Positions 47,290 through 59,286 of a DNA stretch of 64,000 nt are shown piece after piece. The notes beneath the pieces were generated by a model, which made no database searches, was not told the DNA's origin, and worked only from the letters and a program-made list of their open reading frames with translations. The number at the start of each line of letters is the position of its first letter. Position 1 is the stretch's first letter. Source of the stretch: Sphagnum magellanicum (Eukaryota; Streptophyta; Sphagnopsida; Sphagnales; Sphagnaceae); NCBI GenBank assembly GCA_021904315.1, contig CM038916.1:5793065-5857064 (forward strand). Reading direction: 5' to 3'. The translations under genes and the position numbers were made by a program.

Positions 47290-47720
47290 CCAACTTGGTT
47301 AAATAATCTAAGTAGGTGGGTAGCTTAGGTGTGTAAGTAATATAAGTAGGTGGGTACATAAGTGGGCAAGTAAGTAGACCAAAATAAGTAGGTAGGTACA
47401 TTAGTAGGTAAGTAAATAGCCTAAGTAGGTAGGTAGATGAAATAAGTGGGTTGGTAGCTTAAGTAGTTAGGTAGGTAGGTACACTATGGACATGGGTAGA
47501 TAGTTTTAGTAAGTAGCTAGGTTGGCAACCTTGGTAGTTGGATACATAGCCTAGATAGTTAGATACATTAGGCAAATGGTTGTGAACCTAAGTAGGTACG
47601 TAGCCTAAGTGGGTAGGTAGGTTGATAACTTAAGTAGTTGGGCAATTGGTTAGGTAAGTAAGTAAATACATTTGGTAGGTGCATACATAGCCTAGGTAAA
47701 TATTTAATTGAGAAATAAGT
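47290..47720 (+). repeat. Degenerate (AAGTAGGTAGGT) array
   Basis: AAGTAGGTGGGTA, AGGTAGGTA and TAAGTAGG occur with clear four-base periodicity over about 430 bases, G-rich on the plus strand throughout. Confidence 0.8.
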
Positions 47721-49885
47721 AGACCCATAAGTAGGCACAAGGTCTTTAGGTACAAGCTTTTCAAAAAAAAAAAAAACAACTATGGTCAAAATTTTGGGAG
47801 CTCTACTTTTGAGCTTTGGGTCCAAGTTTTGGGGTCTTTTAAGGATGGGTGCAAAGAAAGTGTGAGATGGCCAAGTGAAGATGAAAAGGGTCATAGGAAT
47901 GGGTGCCACTTTATGAATATATGTACTATGTACATTAACATGTTCCTATCATATGGTTCTATGGGGCAATTGACAATTTTTTTAAAGAGATTATGACATT
48001 GTGGCCCCATTGTAGGCTTATTCAACTCCAACATCAAGTTATTTGTTGTATTATAAATAAAATTTTGTCCAAGGTTGGATGTTGTTTGAAGGTGTTCATT
48101 TGGTTTAAAATGACCTATTAAAATCATATATGACGTATGTAGAAGGTGTTTCACATTGTTATCAACCAATTTGTTTATAATGATTTTGCAATTGGAGAGA
48201 TTTATCAATAATGAATCACTCTTAAATGTGCACCCATAGATATATTGATTATTGTAGTACCTTGGCCACTACAACACATGTTTATTGCACAATTAATTAA
48301 TTTTGAGGATTCCATTTTGACAATTGATATATTTTCAAATATTCTCTCATATTTTTTTTGTCTTTCTTTAGAAATTTTTTTTTTGAAAATTTCAACATTT
48401 AAGATAATAGTTTAATGTTGAATTGGCCCACGTACCATGATATGTGATTTTGAAAATGGAAAATTCAATTTTTTAATCTTTGTAAATTAATGCCTTTGCT
48501 TGTTCGCAAGCAAATGTGCATATACTTTCATTCAACTTTACTTACTCACATATTTGAAGAAGGCACAAAGTATTGCAATTCTCACAAAAGTGGTGTTAGC
48601 CATATATCATTTAGCTTTTTTTCTCTACTTGGAAATATATTCATAAGATGGCAATGGTAGTGGGTGGACAAAATAGGGGGGAATTTATAAATATATATCA
48701 TGTTCCTTCCAAATTGTTGGATTGAAACTTATGTTTTGTCGCAATACAATTATGTGCTCCATGAGGTATTCAATTCCAAGACATGCTGCCAGATTAATGT
48801 CTTATGTGTTAGGCGATTGCTTAAAAGCCCATGCAAGGACAATTAAGGTCTAGATACATGAGTTAGCTCAATTGTTTGATGCACCATTTCATGTATCATG
48901 TTTCATTAACATGGCGATTATATTGTGCAATAATAGGTTACCTAGCAATTTTTATAAAAAAAAAAGAGGCATCAACAACAAAATATCAGCTATGTTATTG
49001 TTGCTCATACATCAAATTGAGCACACGAAGGTGATTGGCCATATGGGCGAACTACATGGATGAACTTTGATAACATGGATGAAATTGAATATTGAAAATG
49101 AAATTGACCACAAGGGCAACAAATGGATGAAATTGATGGCACAATTGAGCCATATGATATGACATGGATTTTTTTAAAGATGTATATTTTCATGTAATTT
49201 ATCATGTGGATGAAAACAACGAATCTCACCTTAAAAATTCACATATTGATGAAGTTGACAACATTGATGAACTTCCCAACTATGGGGGGTTTTTTTTTTT
49301 TTTCTCTTTTCTTTTCAACTTTGTGATATCTAGAATTTGGTGAATCTCTCACAAAATTATCAAAATCAAAGATTTTCTAAGTGGTTTCAAAGATTTTCAT
49401 TTAGTACTTGTAAATTGCCAAGTTGTATGAAAGTGTTTCTCAAAGTATCATTGTGTCCAAGGCAAAACAATTATGAAGGAAAAAGAACACGAGAAAATGA
49501 AGTTTAGGAGACTAAGTTGTCAATTCTTTCAATATTTTAATGTATAATAAATAAGGCAACCATTTTCAAATTTCACCCATGGAAATTTCATGTCCTGTTT
49601 TTTTATTCAAATCTTAACATGTAAAACGCACATTTGTAAACTTGATAAAACTTAAGCAATTCTTTGCTTTTGAATTCATAATCAATATTTTGAACTGGTA
49701 ACACAAAATAACTTCTCAAATTTTAGGGTTTCCCAAACTTCATTGAAAAACAATTTAAAACAGTTTTCCACAAGATCAAATACCAAATGTATTTTGTTGG
49801 GGAAACTCTTAATTCGGAGAGAACTAAAGTGATAACAAAAGCTAAAGGGATTTTGGAGAATTGTCGTTCCCATGAATAGCCCATT
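47721..49885. other. AT-rich gene-free DNA
   Basis: No gene is supported. Poly-T runs (about 49288-49303). Confidence 0.5.
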
Positions 49886-49889
49886 TTAT

Positions 49890-49963
49890 TGTAAGAGCCC
49901 AGGATCAAGAGCTATGAAGATATCTTATCAACTTGGGAAGCTCTGATATGTTGGGCTCTTACA
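49890..49963. ncRNA. Foldback hairpin (possible small-RNA precursor or MITE-like end)
   Basis: TGTAAGAGCCCA (49890-49901) is the exact reverse complement of TGGGCTCTTACA (49952-49963). Further in, AGAGCT pairs with AGCTCT, leaving a loop around GAAGATATCTTATC. The stem is imperfect in the middle. It lies about 1 kb past the SCAB stop codon. Whether it is transcribed is unknown. Confidence 0.35.
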
Positions 49964-50974
49964 GTAACCTGATGAGTGATACAAAACTTCTATTAGGTAA
50001 TCAACTTGCTCGCTGTTGCCAAACTATACCAACCCACCACATGCACAGATTGGATGAACCCCAAAAAGTTGACTGTAATAGAGAGACGGGTGCTCTGCAA
50101 ATTGAGCGAGTAACAAGCTTTTAACTTCTCAAACACTCTTCAATAAATTACAAAGTATTTAGACATGTTGGGTTGCATCTCACCTTTCTGTGTAAATAAA
50201 TAGCTCTCTCTTCTTGTCCCACATTTTGATAGAATACCCATATACTGCAGGGACAACAGCAGCTCACAGTATTCTCAGATTCAGTTGGAAATCCAACCTT
50301 TACTAAAGATGCTGAATAGAGGAGGACCAACCCTGCAGTCATTTACAATGTCTTTAACTTCTAACTTCAAACCTACTTTTTTAAGGGCTCTACCTGCCTG
50401 TGAGCAAAAAGGGTGTTTCTTGTGTATGTGGCACCATGGGCACTTATATTATGTGTTGGCCTCTGATTTTAAAACTAAGTACTATGAAGAGCAGCAAGGC
50501 ATACATTGGTACTATACTACCGGGGAGCCTCAGAAAATCTCCAGCTCACACATTACATTTATAATATAACCCCTCAAACATGTTGAAAAAACATTCAGGG
50601 AGATTTCAGAAATTCTAGGGATGTGGCATTCCCCCATAAACCCTAAACCTATGGTGTATATAACTTGCACACAAGAAAACCCAAACAAAGAAATTGGAGA
50701 AAATCAAAGTGGGTTCACCAGGATGAACTGCAGCATCTTAAGTTGGAGCACGCACTTTGACAAGGGTGGAACCTCATGTAATTTGGGTCCATGTCAACAA
50801 TCATCAGGTCCCCCGAGAATTATCTGCAGCACAAAATTATAGCATACCCACTAATGGTGAACCCCACATTCAATGTGCCTATTGAATAAACCCAAAAAAT
50901 AGAGAGACTCAAAAAAATAAAAAGGCCATTGATTGTTATTCTTTTGTGTGTTACACTTGCAGCAACATGGAATC
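49964..50974. other. 3' flank of the SCAB gene
   Basis: Base composition is gene-like rather than desert-like, so part is likely the 3' untranslated region. No separate coding region is supported. Confidence 0.4.
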
Positions 50975-53900
50975 TCAGTTAGCAAAATGAAGGCGCAACA
51001 ACAAACATACATTGCAATCAAAGGCAAACCGTCTAGCCAACATAATGGCAGCATTCCGGTCTCTTTCAGTTTCCAACACCAACATAAACTGCACACCTCT
51101 GCGTGGTGACCAGTATAAGCTCCTTGCTGCTGCGTCACCTCCACCTCTTCCACCACATAGCTGCCCCACATCAATTAAGCTTTAATCCAAAAGACTTCTT
51201 TTCCTACGATGTATCCCCAATTTTAAAGTTTTCTTGGAAACAATTGAAAAAATTAATGATTCTAGGTGTCACAGAAAGTGAGTGAGGGAGGAGACAAGTC
51301 AAACATGTGAATTAGAAATCCCTACCTGCATTGCTGACGAGTAATCTTCCTTGGCCTTTGTAGAGCGGCCTTTGGAAAGTTTGATTCTCATCTTATCAAC
51401 TAGAAACACCAAATGTGGCGGTTTCTTAACAGCCTCTCCATTTTCTTGGAATAATCGAGCCTTCAACTCCCAAAAGAAAGACAGCAGCATAATATCATGT
51501 TAATTACCCCTTGCAGATACAGAAGATATATATTCTCATGAAAAGATGATATCACGCAAGGATGGATCTTCATTGCAACCCTAACTTTGAAACATGCAGA
51601 TTCTAAAGATATACCCTAAACCCACAAACATAATCTCTAAGGTAACTAACACTCACATTGAATTCAGCACTGCCCTTTCTTGCAAGAGTTTCCACTTGAT
51701 TGCCTAGTCCCGGTGCTACAACAACAACCACCCCAAATAATGGTGAAAAACTGGATCTGTTTTCACTAATTTTTTATACAAATGGCAGAATTTCAGTTTG
51801 GTATCTGCATGTTCTGGCAACAAAAACCCCACCAGAAATCACAAAAAAGGACTGTAGTAGTAGTAGTAGTAGACAACAATAAACTCACATACAAGATCCA
51901 TCCTCTGCATGGACCTATACATATAGGAACATTTTATTTTATTTTTGGGTTTGTCACCTCAGAAAATGGACATACCTGCATCCAAAGGTCCTGAGGTGAA
52001 AAGAGTGTCTAATCGGCCATCAGGGAGGCCGATATCTACTCGTAAGAGTTTCCCAACATCAAGTGGTTCTGGAGCATACTGAGGCTTGGTTGCACCTGCA
52101 GGTAGCAAAACTCATCCAACCAACTATCACATACAAAACCCTAAAGGATCAAAAAATACACTGGCCAACCACGAAATACATACAGTTCTGAAAGAGTCAT
52201 TCCTCTAGCTCAACTCTCTCAGCTCAAGAACTGGTGTCTTTGAATCATAGGTTAATTTATTATTCCAGCTCTCTTACGTTTTATAGCCTCCACCTTGCTT
52301 CCATCATTTGCAGAGATACTGTACCACTGGATGATGCATTTGTTAAGCTCAGGAGCATTGTGGGCACAAGGAGTGATGGCCAAACAGGCACCCAGACGCT
52401 CCTCTCCTTGGATCTCAAATAGAGTTGGTCCATTTGTTTGCATCTTTTCACCTTCCAACTGATAAGATAAATAATGAAGCAGCACTTAAACTCTTTGCAT
52501 ATTTAGATTGTGGCAACCAGACTTTTAAAGCTGCATCTCTCTCTCTCGCACTGTTCTGAGGCCAGATTTGCAGTTGATACCCAAACTAAATAAGGGCTAG
52601 AAATTATAGAGAGGAAAAAAAAACACCACATGACCCACCTTCTTCCGCAATTGTACAATCTCCAGAGTTTTCTCTGTGAGTTGTTGACGTAACCCTGCAA
52701 TCTCATGCTCCATATCCATCACCTACAATATATTGTTATGTGTCACCACACCTCTGTAAGTAGATTGTATGGAAAGATCCCACCAAATTGGTGTCTGGAA
52801 GCAGGTACTGGTAACCATATTGGCTTGCTGATTAATCAAGTCTTAGAGCTCAATCTCACCTTACTTGGTGCATGAAGCATTGTTATTCTCCGAGCTTCTT
52901 TGACTTCCCTTCTCAATTGTTCAAGCTCCTGCCAGCAGCAATCAGATTTGTTGTGAGATTGTGAAGTAGTACATACTTAAAAGGGCAAACATCTTTTTCT
53001 TCTTCTTCTTCTTCTTCTTCTTCTTCTTCTTCTTCTTGTCTGGCACTGCAGAAGCTCTTTATTCGTAGAAGGAAAGGATCCACAGCATGTGTCACAGGTT
53101 TTCAAAGTGAACAAGAAAATTAGAGTATCCAAAAATAGAGTGTGAAGAAGAAGGGTGATGGCAGTGAGAACTTTTACCCCTTGCTCAGCAGCACTCAGAG
53201 ATTGGGCCTGCTGCTCAAGAGCAGCTTCAACACGCAGTGTAGCAGCATGTGCAGATTCAATTTCCAATTGAGCTTTTGCTCGTTCCTCATCAATCATTTT
53301 CGTTGCATCTTCTGATGCCTAGTACCCACCATCAATCCATCCCAACATGAAAGAAACCACATGATCGATCCTTCATCAACCCCAATTCTCTCTCATGTGA
53401 GTGAGTGAGGACCACCAGCTCAGAAAGAAATTTAGGCATGATGAGTCACCAAACCCAACAGCTCTCAAAAAGACATTTCCAAATAAGACAAATCATTGGA
53501 AATAGAGCTGCTGCAAACCCCACCCCCACCTGCTTGAAAGTGACAGCCATTTGTCTGATCTCCATCCTCTCATGTGCCAATTCACTTTCTCTTTGAGTCC
53601 ACTGTGCCTCAATCACCTCAACCTGCCACCACCCAAGAGACAGAAATCACAATCCCACAACCATAGAAGAAGTTTTGGGTTTCAGGAATAATAAGCTTTT
53701 GTGCATTTACAACACTAGGAATCTCTTGAGCTGGACTTGCAGGGTAAAAGCCAAGGGGAGGGGGAGAGAGACAGAGAAAGAGAGGGAAAGAGGCTTCAAG
53801 AGGAGGAGGAATGCAGTACAGCAATGAGAGCATCTGAGATGTCATCCTTGTTCCTTCCAGCAACACGCCCAGCCAATTCTGACAGCAAACTCCGCAACTT

Positions 53901-54345
53901 GTTCAGTAAGCCTCGCTTGTCAAGCTGTGCAACTTCCTTCAACTTTTGCTGAGACAACAATTGCACCCCCACCCCAACAAGAACAAGAACAAGAAGAAGA
54001 TTGGTGACTGAAGAAAACCCAATTATTGCTATGAAAGAAAGACAGAAAACAATAAGAGATTTGATGAGTGGGGTATGTATGTACATGTGTACATACATCA
54101 TGAGCAAGTGCGGAAGCAGCAGCAGCATGAGCTGCAGCTTGTCCCCGTTCGAACTGGCTAGCCATTTCACGCACCGAGAGCCGGCGCTGAAACAAATCGG
54201 CTTTGGCCTTCCCCACCACTTCCCGTGCCGCACTCATCTGCTCATCTCCAGTAGCACTCGTATTATGCACATCCATCACATCAGCTGCCACCCCTTCCTC
54301 CTCCTGTTGCTGCTTCACCATACTGTTGCGTGATGATGCACTCAT
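50975..54345 (-). CDS. SCAB1: SCAB1-like plant actin-binding and bundling protein
   Basis: SCAB1 binds, bundles and stabilises actin filaments and regulates stomatal closure in Arabidopsis; family architecture is actin-binding region, coiled coils, and a fused Ig-PH domain. Minus-strand exons: 54345-54097, 53948-53820, 53622-53530, 53318-53178, 52928-52860, 52722-52639, 52458-52278, 52095-51976, 51703-51657, 51466-51326, 51160-50975. Phases agree and give 479 residues (Arabidopsis about 496). Blocks: RRLSVREMASQFERG; GRVAGRNKDDISDAL; long coiled coil through DEERAKAQLEIESAHAATLR and VKEARRITMLHAPSK (residues ~84-255); ERLGACLAITPC.HNAPEL and IQWYSIS (Ig part); MRIKLSKGR, SSAMQLCGGRGGGDAAA and ERDRNAAIMLARRFAFDCNV (PH part). 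The tail ends CLLLRLHFAN. The exon 10 acceptor (GGGAG|TTGAAG) is the least certain junction. Confidence 0.94.
52994..53037. repeat. (CTT)n microsatellite in a SCAB intron
   Basis: A run of about 14 CTT triplets lies in the intron between exons 4 and 5. On the gene's strand it reads GAA. Confidence 0.92.
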
Positions 54346-54845
54346 CTCGTGGTGATCAAACCATTACCCAAAACTCCTCACAAACTCATACAACCCAAAG
54401 ATTTCAGCACAAATTCCAATGTTTGTGATGACCAGCGTCCTGTCTGTGCGATCTGTGTGTCTCTGTGCTCTTGGAGATAACCAGAGTCCTGGAGACTTGC
54501 AAACTGCTAGGCAACTGGGGGCCCGAAAGACCTTGAAGGAGCTCGACGGAACACAAAACTGAAGAATTGGGTATTGATTCCTATCCTCTTGAGACACAAA
54601 CAATCTCCTCATACAGACAGAGCTCATGAGAACCAACCAAGCCTGGGGTCAGTTTTCTCCTCCTCTTGATCCTCCAGCTTCTACTGCTGATCCTACTGCT
54701 GCTGCTGCTGCATGTGGATTTCCCAAAACAAAATCCATCAATCAAGCTCACTCACAACTGACTCTTTCTACAAAACCAGAAGAAGAATCAGACCAACAAT
54801 AAAGCTAAATTACAGCAGCAACAAATACAAACAAAATTCCAAACT
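54346..54845. other. 5' flank of the SCAB gene
   Basis: Probable 5' untranslated region and promoter on the minus strand. GCTGCTGCTGCTG-type runs lie at about 54695-54712. No other gene. Confidence 0.4.
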
Positions 54846-54849
54846 TTTG

Positions 54850-55095
54850 GTCTACCTACTTGGAAAGATTCAATCCACCTTGCACATACAACAAAAACAG
54901 ACAAGCGAGCAAGCAAGCAAACAAACAAACAAAAATCAATATCCCAAAACTAGCACCCAACAATCCCTTCTTCTTACCTACCAAGAAAAATTCAATCCAC
55001 CTCACACACGCAACAACATACAAGCAAACAAACATACAAAACCCAAAACAAGTACCTACAAATCCCTTCTGCTTCTTCTTCTTCTTACCTACCTA

Positions 55096-55126
<31 letters not shown>

Positions 55127-55365
55127 CTACCTAGGAAAATTCAAGCCACCTCGCATCCACAACCAACAACATACAAGAAACCCAAGAAAAACACAAAACC
55201 CAAAACAAGTAGTTAGCAATCCCGTCTTCTTACCTACATAGAAAAATTCAATCTACCTCATACATACACACACACACACATGCACACATGCACACAACAA
55301 CATCATCATCCAAGCAAGCAAGCAAACAAACAAATAAAACCCAAAAAAAAGGTACCTTACCAATC
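54850..55365 (-). repeat. Four-copy diverged tandem repeat upstream of SCAB with donor-like motifs
   Basis: TTCAATCCACC or a close variant occurs near 54869, 54991, 55140 and 55247, each followed by a CA-rich stretch (ACACAACAACATACAAGCAA) and CAAATCCCTTCT, with CTTCTTCTTACCTACCT in between. On the SCAB strand the last block reads AGGTAGGTAAGAAGAAG, which contains the splice-donor consensus AG|GTAAGA, repeated in several units. An intron in the 5' untranslated region is therefore possible. Confidence 0.7.
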
Positions 55366-55545
55366 CCTTCTTTCTTCTTCTTTTTTGTTTTCTTCTTGTT
55401 TTTACTTCTTCAATTCTCCATTTTGAAAGCTCATCCTATCTCTCTATACACTAGGTAATTCACAACGCATCATCATCAACACCATCACAACGCAACAACA
55501 CCATGCAAATCCTTTGCAAATCCTTGAAAGAGAAAACAAGCCCCC

Positions 55546-55564
55546 AAAAAAAAAAAAAAAAAAA
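55546..55564. repeat. Poly-A tract
   Basis: A run of about 18 A, flanked by two copies of CATGCAAA.TC(T/C)TTG.AA (about 55502 and 55566); a third CATGCAAATCCTTGGAA lies near 55616. Confidence 0.8.
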
Positions 55565-58010
55565 CCATGCAAAATCTTTGAAAAAGAGAGTAAGAAAAAG
55601 GCCAACAAAGTTCTCCATGCAAATCCTTGGAAGAGAAAAAGTCCAAGAGAGAACCCAAAAGAAGAACCAGCTACAGTGGTCAGGAGGGCGAGGACTCAGT
55701 CAGTCTGACTGGTCTGCGCTGCTCTGGTCAGGTCAGGTTAGTCAGGGAGAAAGAGGGTTATTAATTAGTTAGGGGGAAGGGTGGGTTGGTTTAATTAATT
55801 AACTAATTAACTAACTAATTAATTAATTAATTAAGAAAGTGGGTTACTAACTTGTGCCTAAGTTGTCATTCATTACCGTTAATGTTGAGTTCAGAGTTTA
55901 ATTTAAGTGCCCAAAATTGGCATCTTTTGTTTGGTCTGTGACCCTAATAACTCTCCACCCCCCCCAAAGTTTAGTGTTTAGTGCCTGCTAATTACCATTA
56001 ACAAACTGGGGACCTTGTCATTAGTCATTTCCTACCGTTTAATGTGTTGGGTTCACAGCTTCCTAGGTACCTAATTAGGTAAGGTAAGTAAGGTAGGTAA
56101 GTAGGTAGGTCAGTAGGTAGGTAGGCCTCCTCTTTGTTTGTCTGTCTGTCTGTCTGTCAGTCACCCTAACTCCAGTTTGTCAGGAGTTAACTCTTAACTG
56201 CTGGGCTTGGTTTGGTTTGGTTTACCCTTTTCTAAAGGGGGCCTAACTTTTTTGAACTGCTAAGGCTTGGGTTGGTTTTTAAAATTTTTAAAAAAAAAAC
56301 TTTTTAGACTTGGGATGGTTTTTTTTTATTTTTAAAAAAACTTTTTAAGGCTTGGGTTGGTTTTTTAAAAATTCAAAAAAAAAGTTTTTTTTTAAGGCTT
56401 GGCTTTGGTTGTTTTCAAGTGTTTGTTTGTCTGTTCATTCACACATAGTCACACTTGTTGTTTGCTTACTAATGTTATCCCTTGTTTCTCGACATGTTTC
56501 AATGAATAGTAAGTCTACATGGCATGTGTGACACATTTACAATTACCTTCTTGTCAGATTTGATGGAAATTAATTTTTAAAACCATATATGAAAAGAATT
56601 CTCAGAAATTTGCGTGGGTATTTTGATGAGTTTGATAGAAGTTTGTAATCCATTTAAATGAGTCCTTTCAAAAAATTTAAATGAGAATAATGAAAATGTG
56701 AAAATCGATCCATGTTTGTTTAATTACATTTTACAGGGGAAAAAAAAATGTTTAAGTCATCTAACAAGTTCACAATACAAGTTGCCTTGTCTCCTCCAAC
56801 CTTGCACATGCATAGAGCATCGATGCTTAGTTATGGTCCACATTTCATAGGAGGAGAAAGGAACCTATCTACTAAGGAAGGTAGGTTGTTCGTGTGGTAT
56901 GTTTTGTTTGTTGGCTTTGCCTACAAAGGCAAGGATATTGTGTTTAGATTCATTATAGAGTATAGTAGCTTGAGTGATTTTGGCCCCTAGGTAATAGGTT
57001 TATTTTTATATGAAGATTTTTGAAAGATGATATTTTGGCTTGTGTTGAAACTTGAGATTAGTTACAGAGTTATAATATCTTGAAGGATTTTGGTTTCTTA
57101 TAGAGGATTTTTTGCAGATTATATTTTTGCATGGTGAAATATTTGAGTTTCCATAATTCTTCTTTTGCCTTACAATATTTTTTTAATGTAAATGGCAAGG
57201 CCACTATGTGACACACCCCTAAGTTGTTTGTCATGTTAAGATTTCCCAAACTAAGGTGTGTGGAGCTATGCTTTTGTTGGTGTTTGGAAAACCTTTGATG
57301 AGTAGGAATGCATTCAAGAGGTTTTGTAGTGTTTTCAATGATTTTACCTCATGAGGTGAGATTCAAAAGCATCTCCTGTAAACAATCAGTGCACTAGTGG
57401 TTTGCAACAGGACTTAACAGCAGATTTTGGGTTCTATTTTGTATTTCTTACCACATGTTGTTACTTCATTCATCACCTCATTGTCCTAGCTTAAGAGCTT
57501 GTAATTGTCCCTAGAGTAGCCACAGACTGAGCTCATCATTGCAGCTTAAGAATTTCAGAATTTGCAGGCATTAGAGCTAAATATATGATTTTTTTCTGTC
57601 AGCAACAAGGAGACCTGTGTGATATGTGCAGTGATTTGTGTCTGAAAATTGCCTGTGATTTTGGATTTAACATATGATTCCTTCTCTAGACAACAATGAC
57701 ATTGACAAATATGAGAGAAGAAGTTCAGCAATTTGCATCTGAAAAACTTGCATGCAAATTCAGTGATTAACATCTGTTTCTTCAACAAAGAGAGAATTGC
57801 ATAAAAAAAGTTATGACTGCAACAAAAAACTTCAATTGTGCATAAACTGTGACTACAGAACATTTTGATTTTGCATGATTCTCTGGAGATAGACGTTCTT
57901 TCTGAGAGATAGAGAGAGAGAGAGAGGGAGAGAGGGAGGACAAGGAAGCAGAAAGTTGGAGGATTTCTCACTGTTTGTTTTGGATGATAGATTAGCTTTC
58001 CACAAGGAGA
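55565..58010. other. Spacer between the divergent SCAB and small membrane protein genes
   Basis: No gene is supported. Simple repeats include (TTAA)n at about 55789-55834, (AGGT)n at about 56080-56127, (TGTC)n at about 56138-56160, and a three- to four-copy repeat of CTTGGGTTGGTTTTT with poly-A/T at about 56262-56410. The 334-codon minus-strand frame at 57555-58559 is antisense to the downstream gene and low-complexity. Confidence 0.5.
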
Positions 58011-58230
58011 TTTAGGGTTTGAACTCTTCTTCTGCAGTGTAGAGCGCTTGTTTGATTGTTGCTTTGTTGCTTGTTTGCTTGGATTCCGCGCACGCAAACA
58101 TCCACGCCCTCTGTTTTCTGCAAGGAGAATTTTCTTTTTTCTTTTGCCGGATCCGTTGATCGAGGAGTCGCATTCGTGGTCTTGTGAGAGAGAGAGATAG
58201 AGTGTGTGTTTTCGTGTGGGTTTAGGGTTT
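58011..58230 (+). promoter_or_regulatory. Two telo-boxes in the leader of the small membrane protein gene
   Basis: TTTAGGGTTT occurs at 58011-58020 and 58221-58230, the second 13 bases before the start codon. A GA-rich tract (about 57906-57935) lies upstream. Confidence 0.5.
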
Positions 58231-58242
58231 TGGAAGGGTTTG

Positions 58243-59286
58243 ATGGCGCAGCAGCAGCAGCAGAAACCGGGGGAGAAATCCATGTCTGCTTCTTCACCCA
58301 GTGAAGCTCCTCCAACGGCTGCTACCTCCTCACGAGTTGGTGCTGCACAAGAGTCGGGTTGGGCTAGACCTCCATCTCGGATGCAACAGATTTTGTGGAG
58401 TGGAGATAGACGTGCTGTTTTCATCGGCGTGTTGTCTGTCTTTGCGCTCTCTTCTATTCCCTGGCTGTACTTCACTAGAAGTAAGTTTTTTTCCCCTCTT
58501 TCCCTCTCCTCCATCTCTTCCTCTTCTTCTTCTCTGTTGGACATGTTGACATGCATCATGCAGCTTGGAGTTTGCGAAAAACAAAAATAATTCTGGTTTT
58601 GGAAGCTTAGAGAACCATCCCTCCATGGCTCGACCAGCTCACTGACACCATCTCCAACTTTCTTTACCGTCCTTTGTTGATTATGTCAGATCTATTGCTT
58701 CCATTGTTATGGTGTGCATGGATTTTGGTAGCAAAAAATCTGCCTGCCCCCTGTGTTCATGCAACCATTGCCATATCCTTCTGATGCTTTGCACATGAGG
58801 GTTGTGGGATGATTGCATCCTACTCTGAGGAGCTTTGCAGGGAAGCTGCAGTCTCTGTATGTGCTTGCAGTACAAGAAATTTGGTTTTTGAGAGATTCTG
58901 AAGTAATATAGTTGCTCATCATGGATTTGCAATAGCTGGAATGTATGCATCTTGTGATATCTCAGGCTTCTGAAGGGAAAAAACAAAAGCTCCCATATCT
59001 ATAGCCAGACATATGGCTGTCTGAATTTGATTTTAGTCTCTTTGAACTGGATTGTAAGCTTTGGCTCCTTTCCAGTTATTGATCCAAGCACATATTGTGT
59101 GGGTGCCACCGCTGCTGATTGATTGTTTCCATTCTCAGCCAATTCTCAACACTCTACTGATGTCTTTTTGAACCTGAATGACATGCAGATGCAAAACATG
59201 ACTCACATGCAGACTACATGGATAGAGCAGAAAAAGCACGTCGTGAGCGCTTGTCTACATCACCATCAACTTCTACTACATCATGA
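58243..59286 (+). CDS. Small single-pass membrane protein, unrecognised family
   Basis: Exons 58243-58480 and 59213-59286 give 103 residues; donor GAA|GTAAGT and acceptor CAG|ACTACA join in phase to code Asn80. The protein starts MAQQQQQKPGEKSM (CAG-coded Gln run), has a Ser/Ala/Pro-rich region, then WARPPSRMQQILWSGDRRA before one hydrophobic segment (about residues 61-76, VFIGVLSVFALSSIPWLYF) and a basic/acidic tail YMDRAEKARRERLSTSPSTS. Arg/Asp before the helix and RAEKARRERL after it suggest a conserved organelle or ER membrane protein. I do not recognise the family and give no function. The second exon is short, so its boundary depends on phase and on the coding look of the tail. Confidence 0.7.

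Noticed and set aside
57555-58559. 334-codon minus-strand open frame, the longest in the window
   Set aside because: It is antisense to the leader and first exon of the small membrane protein gene, is full of simple-repeat translations (Ser-Leu runs from GA tracts), and has no domain.
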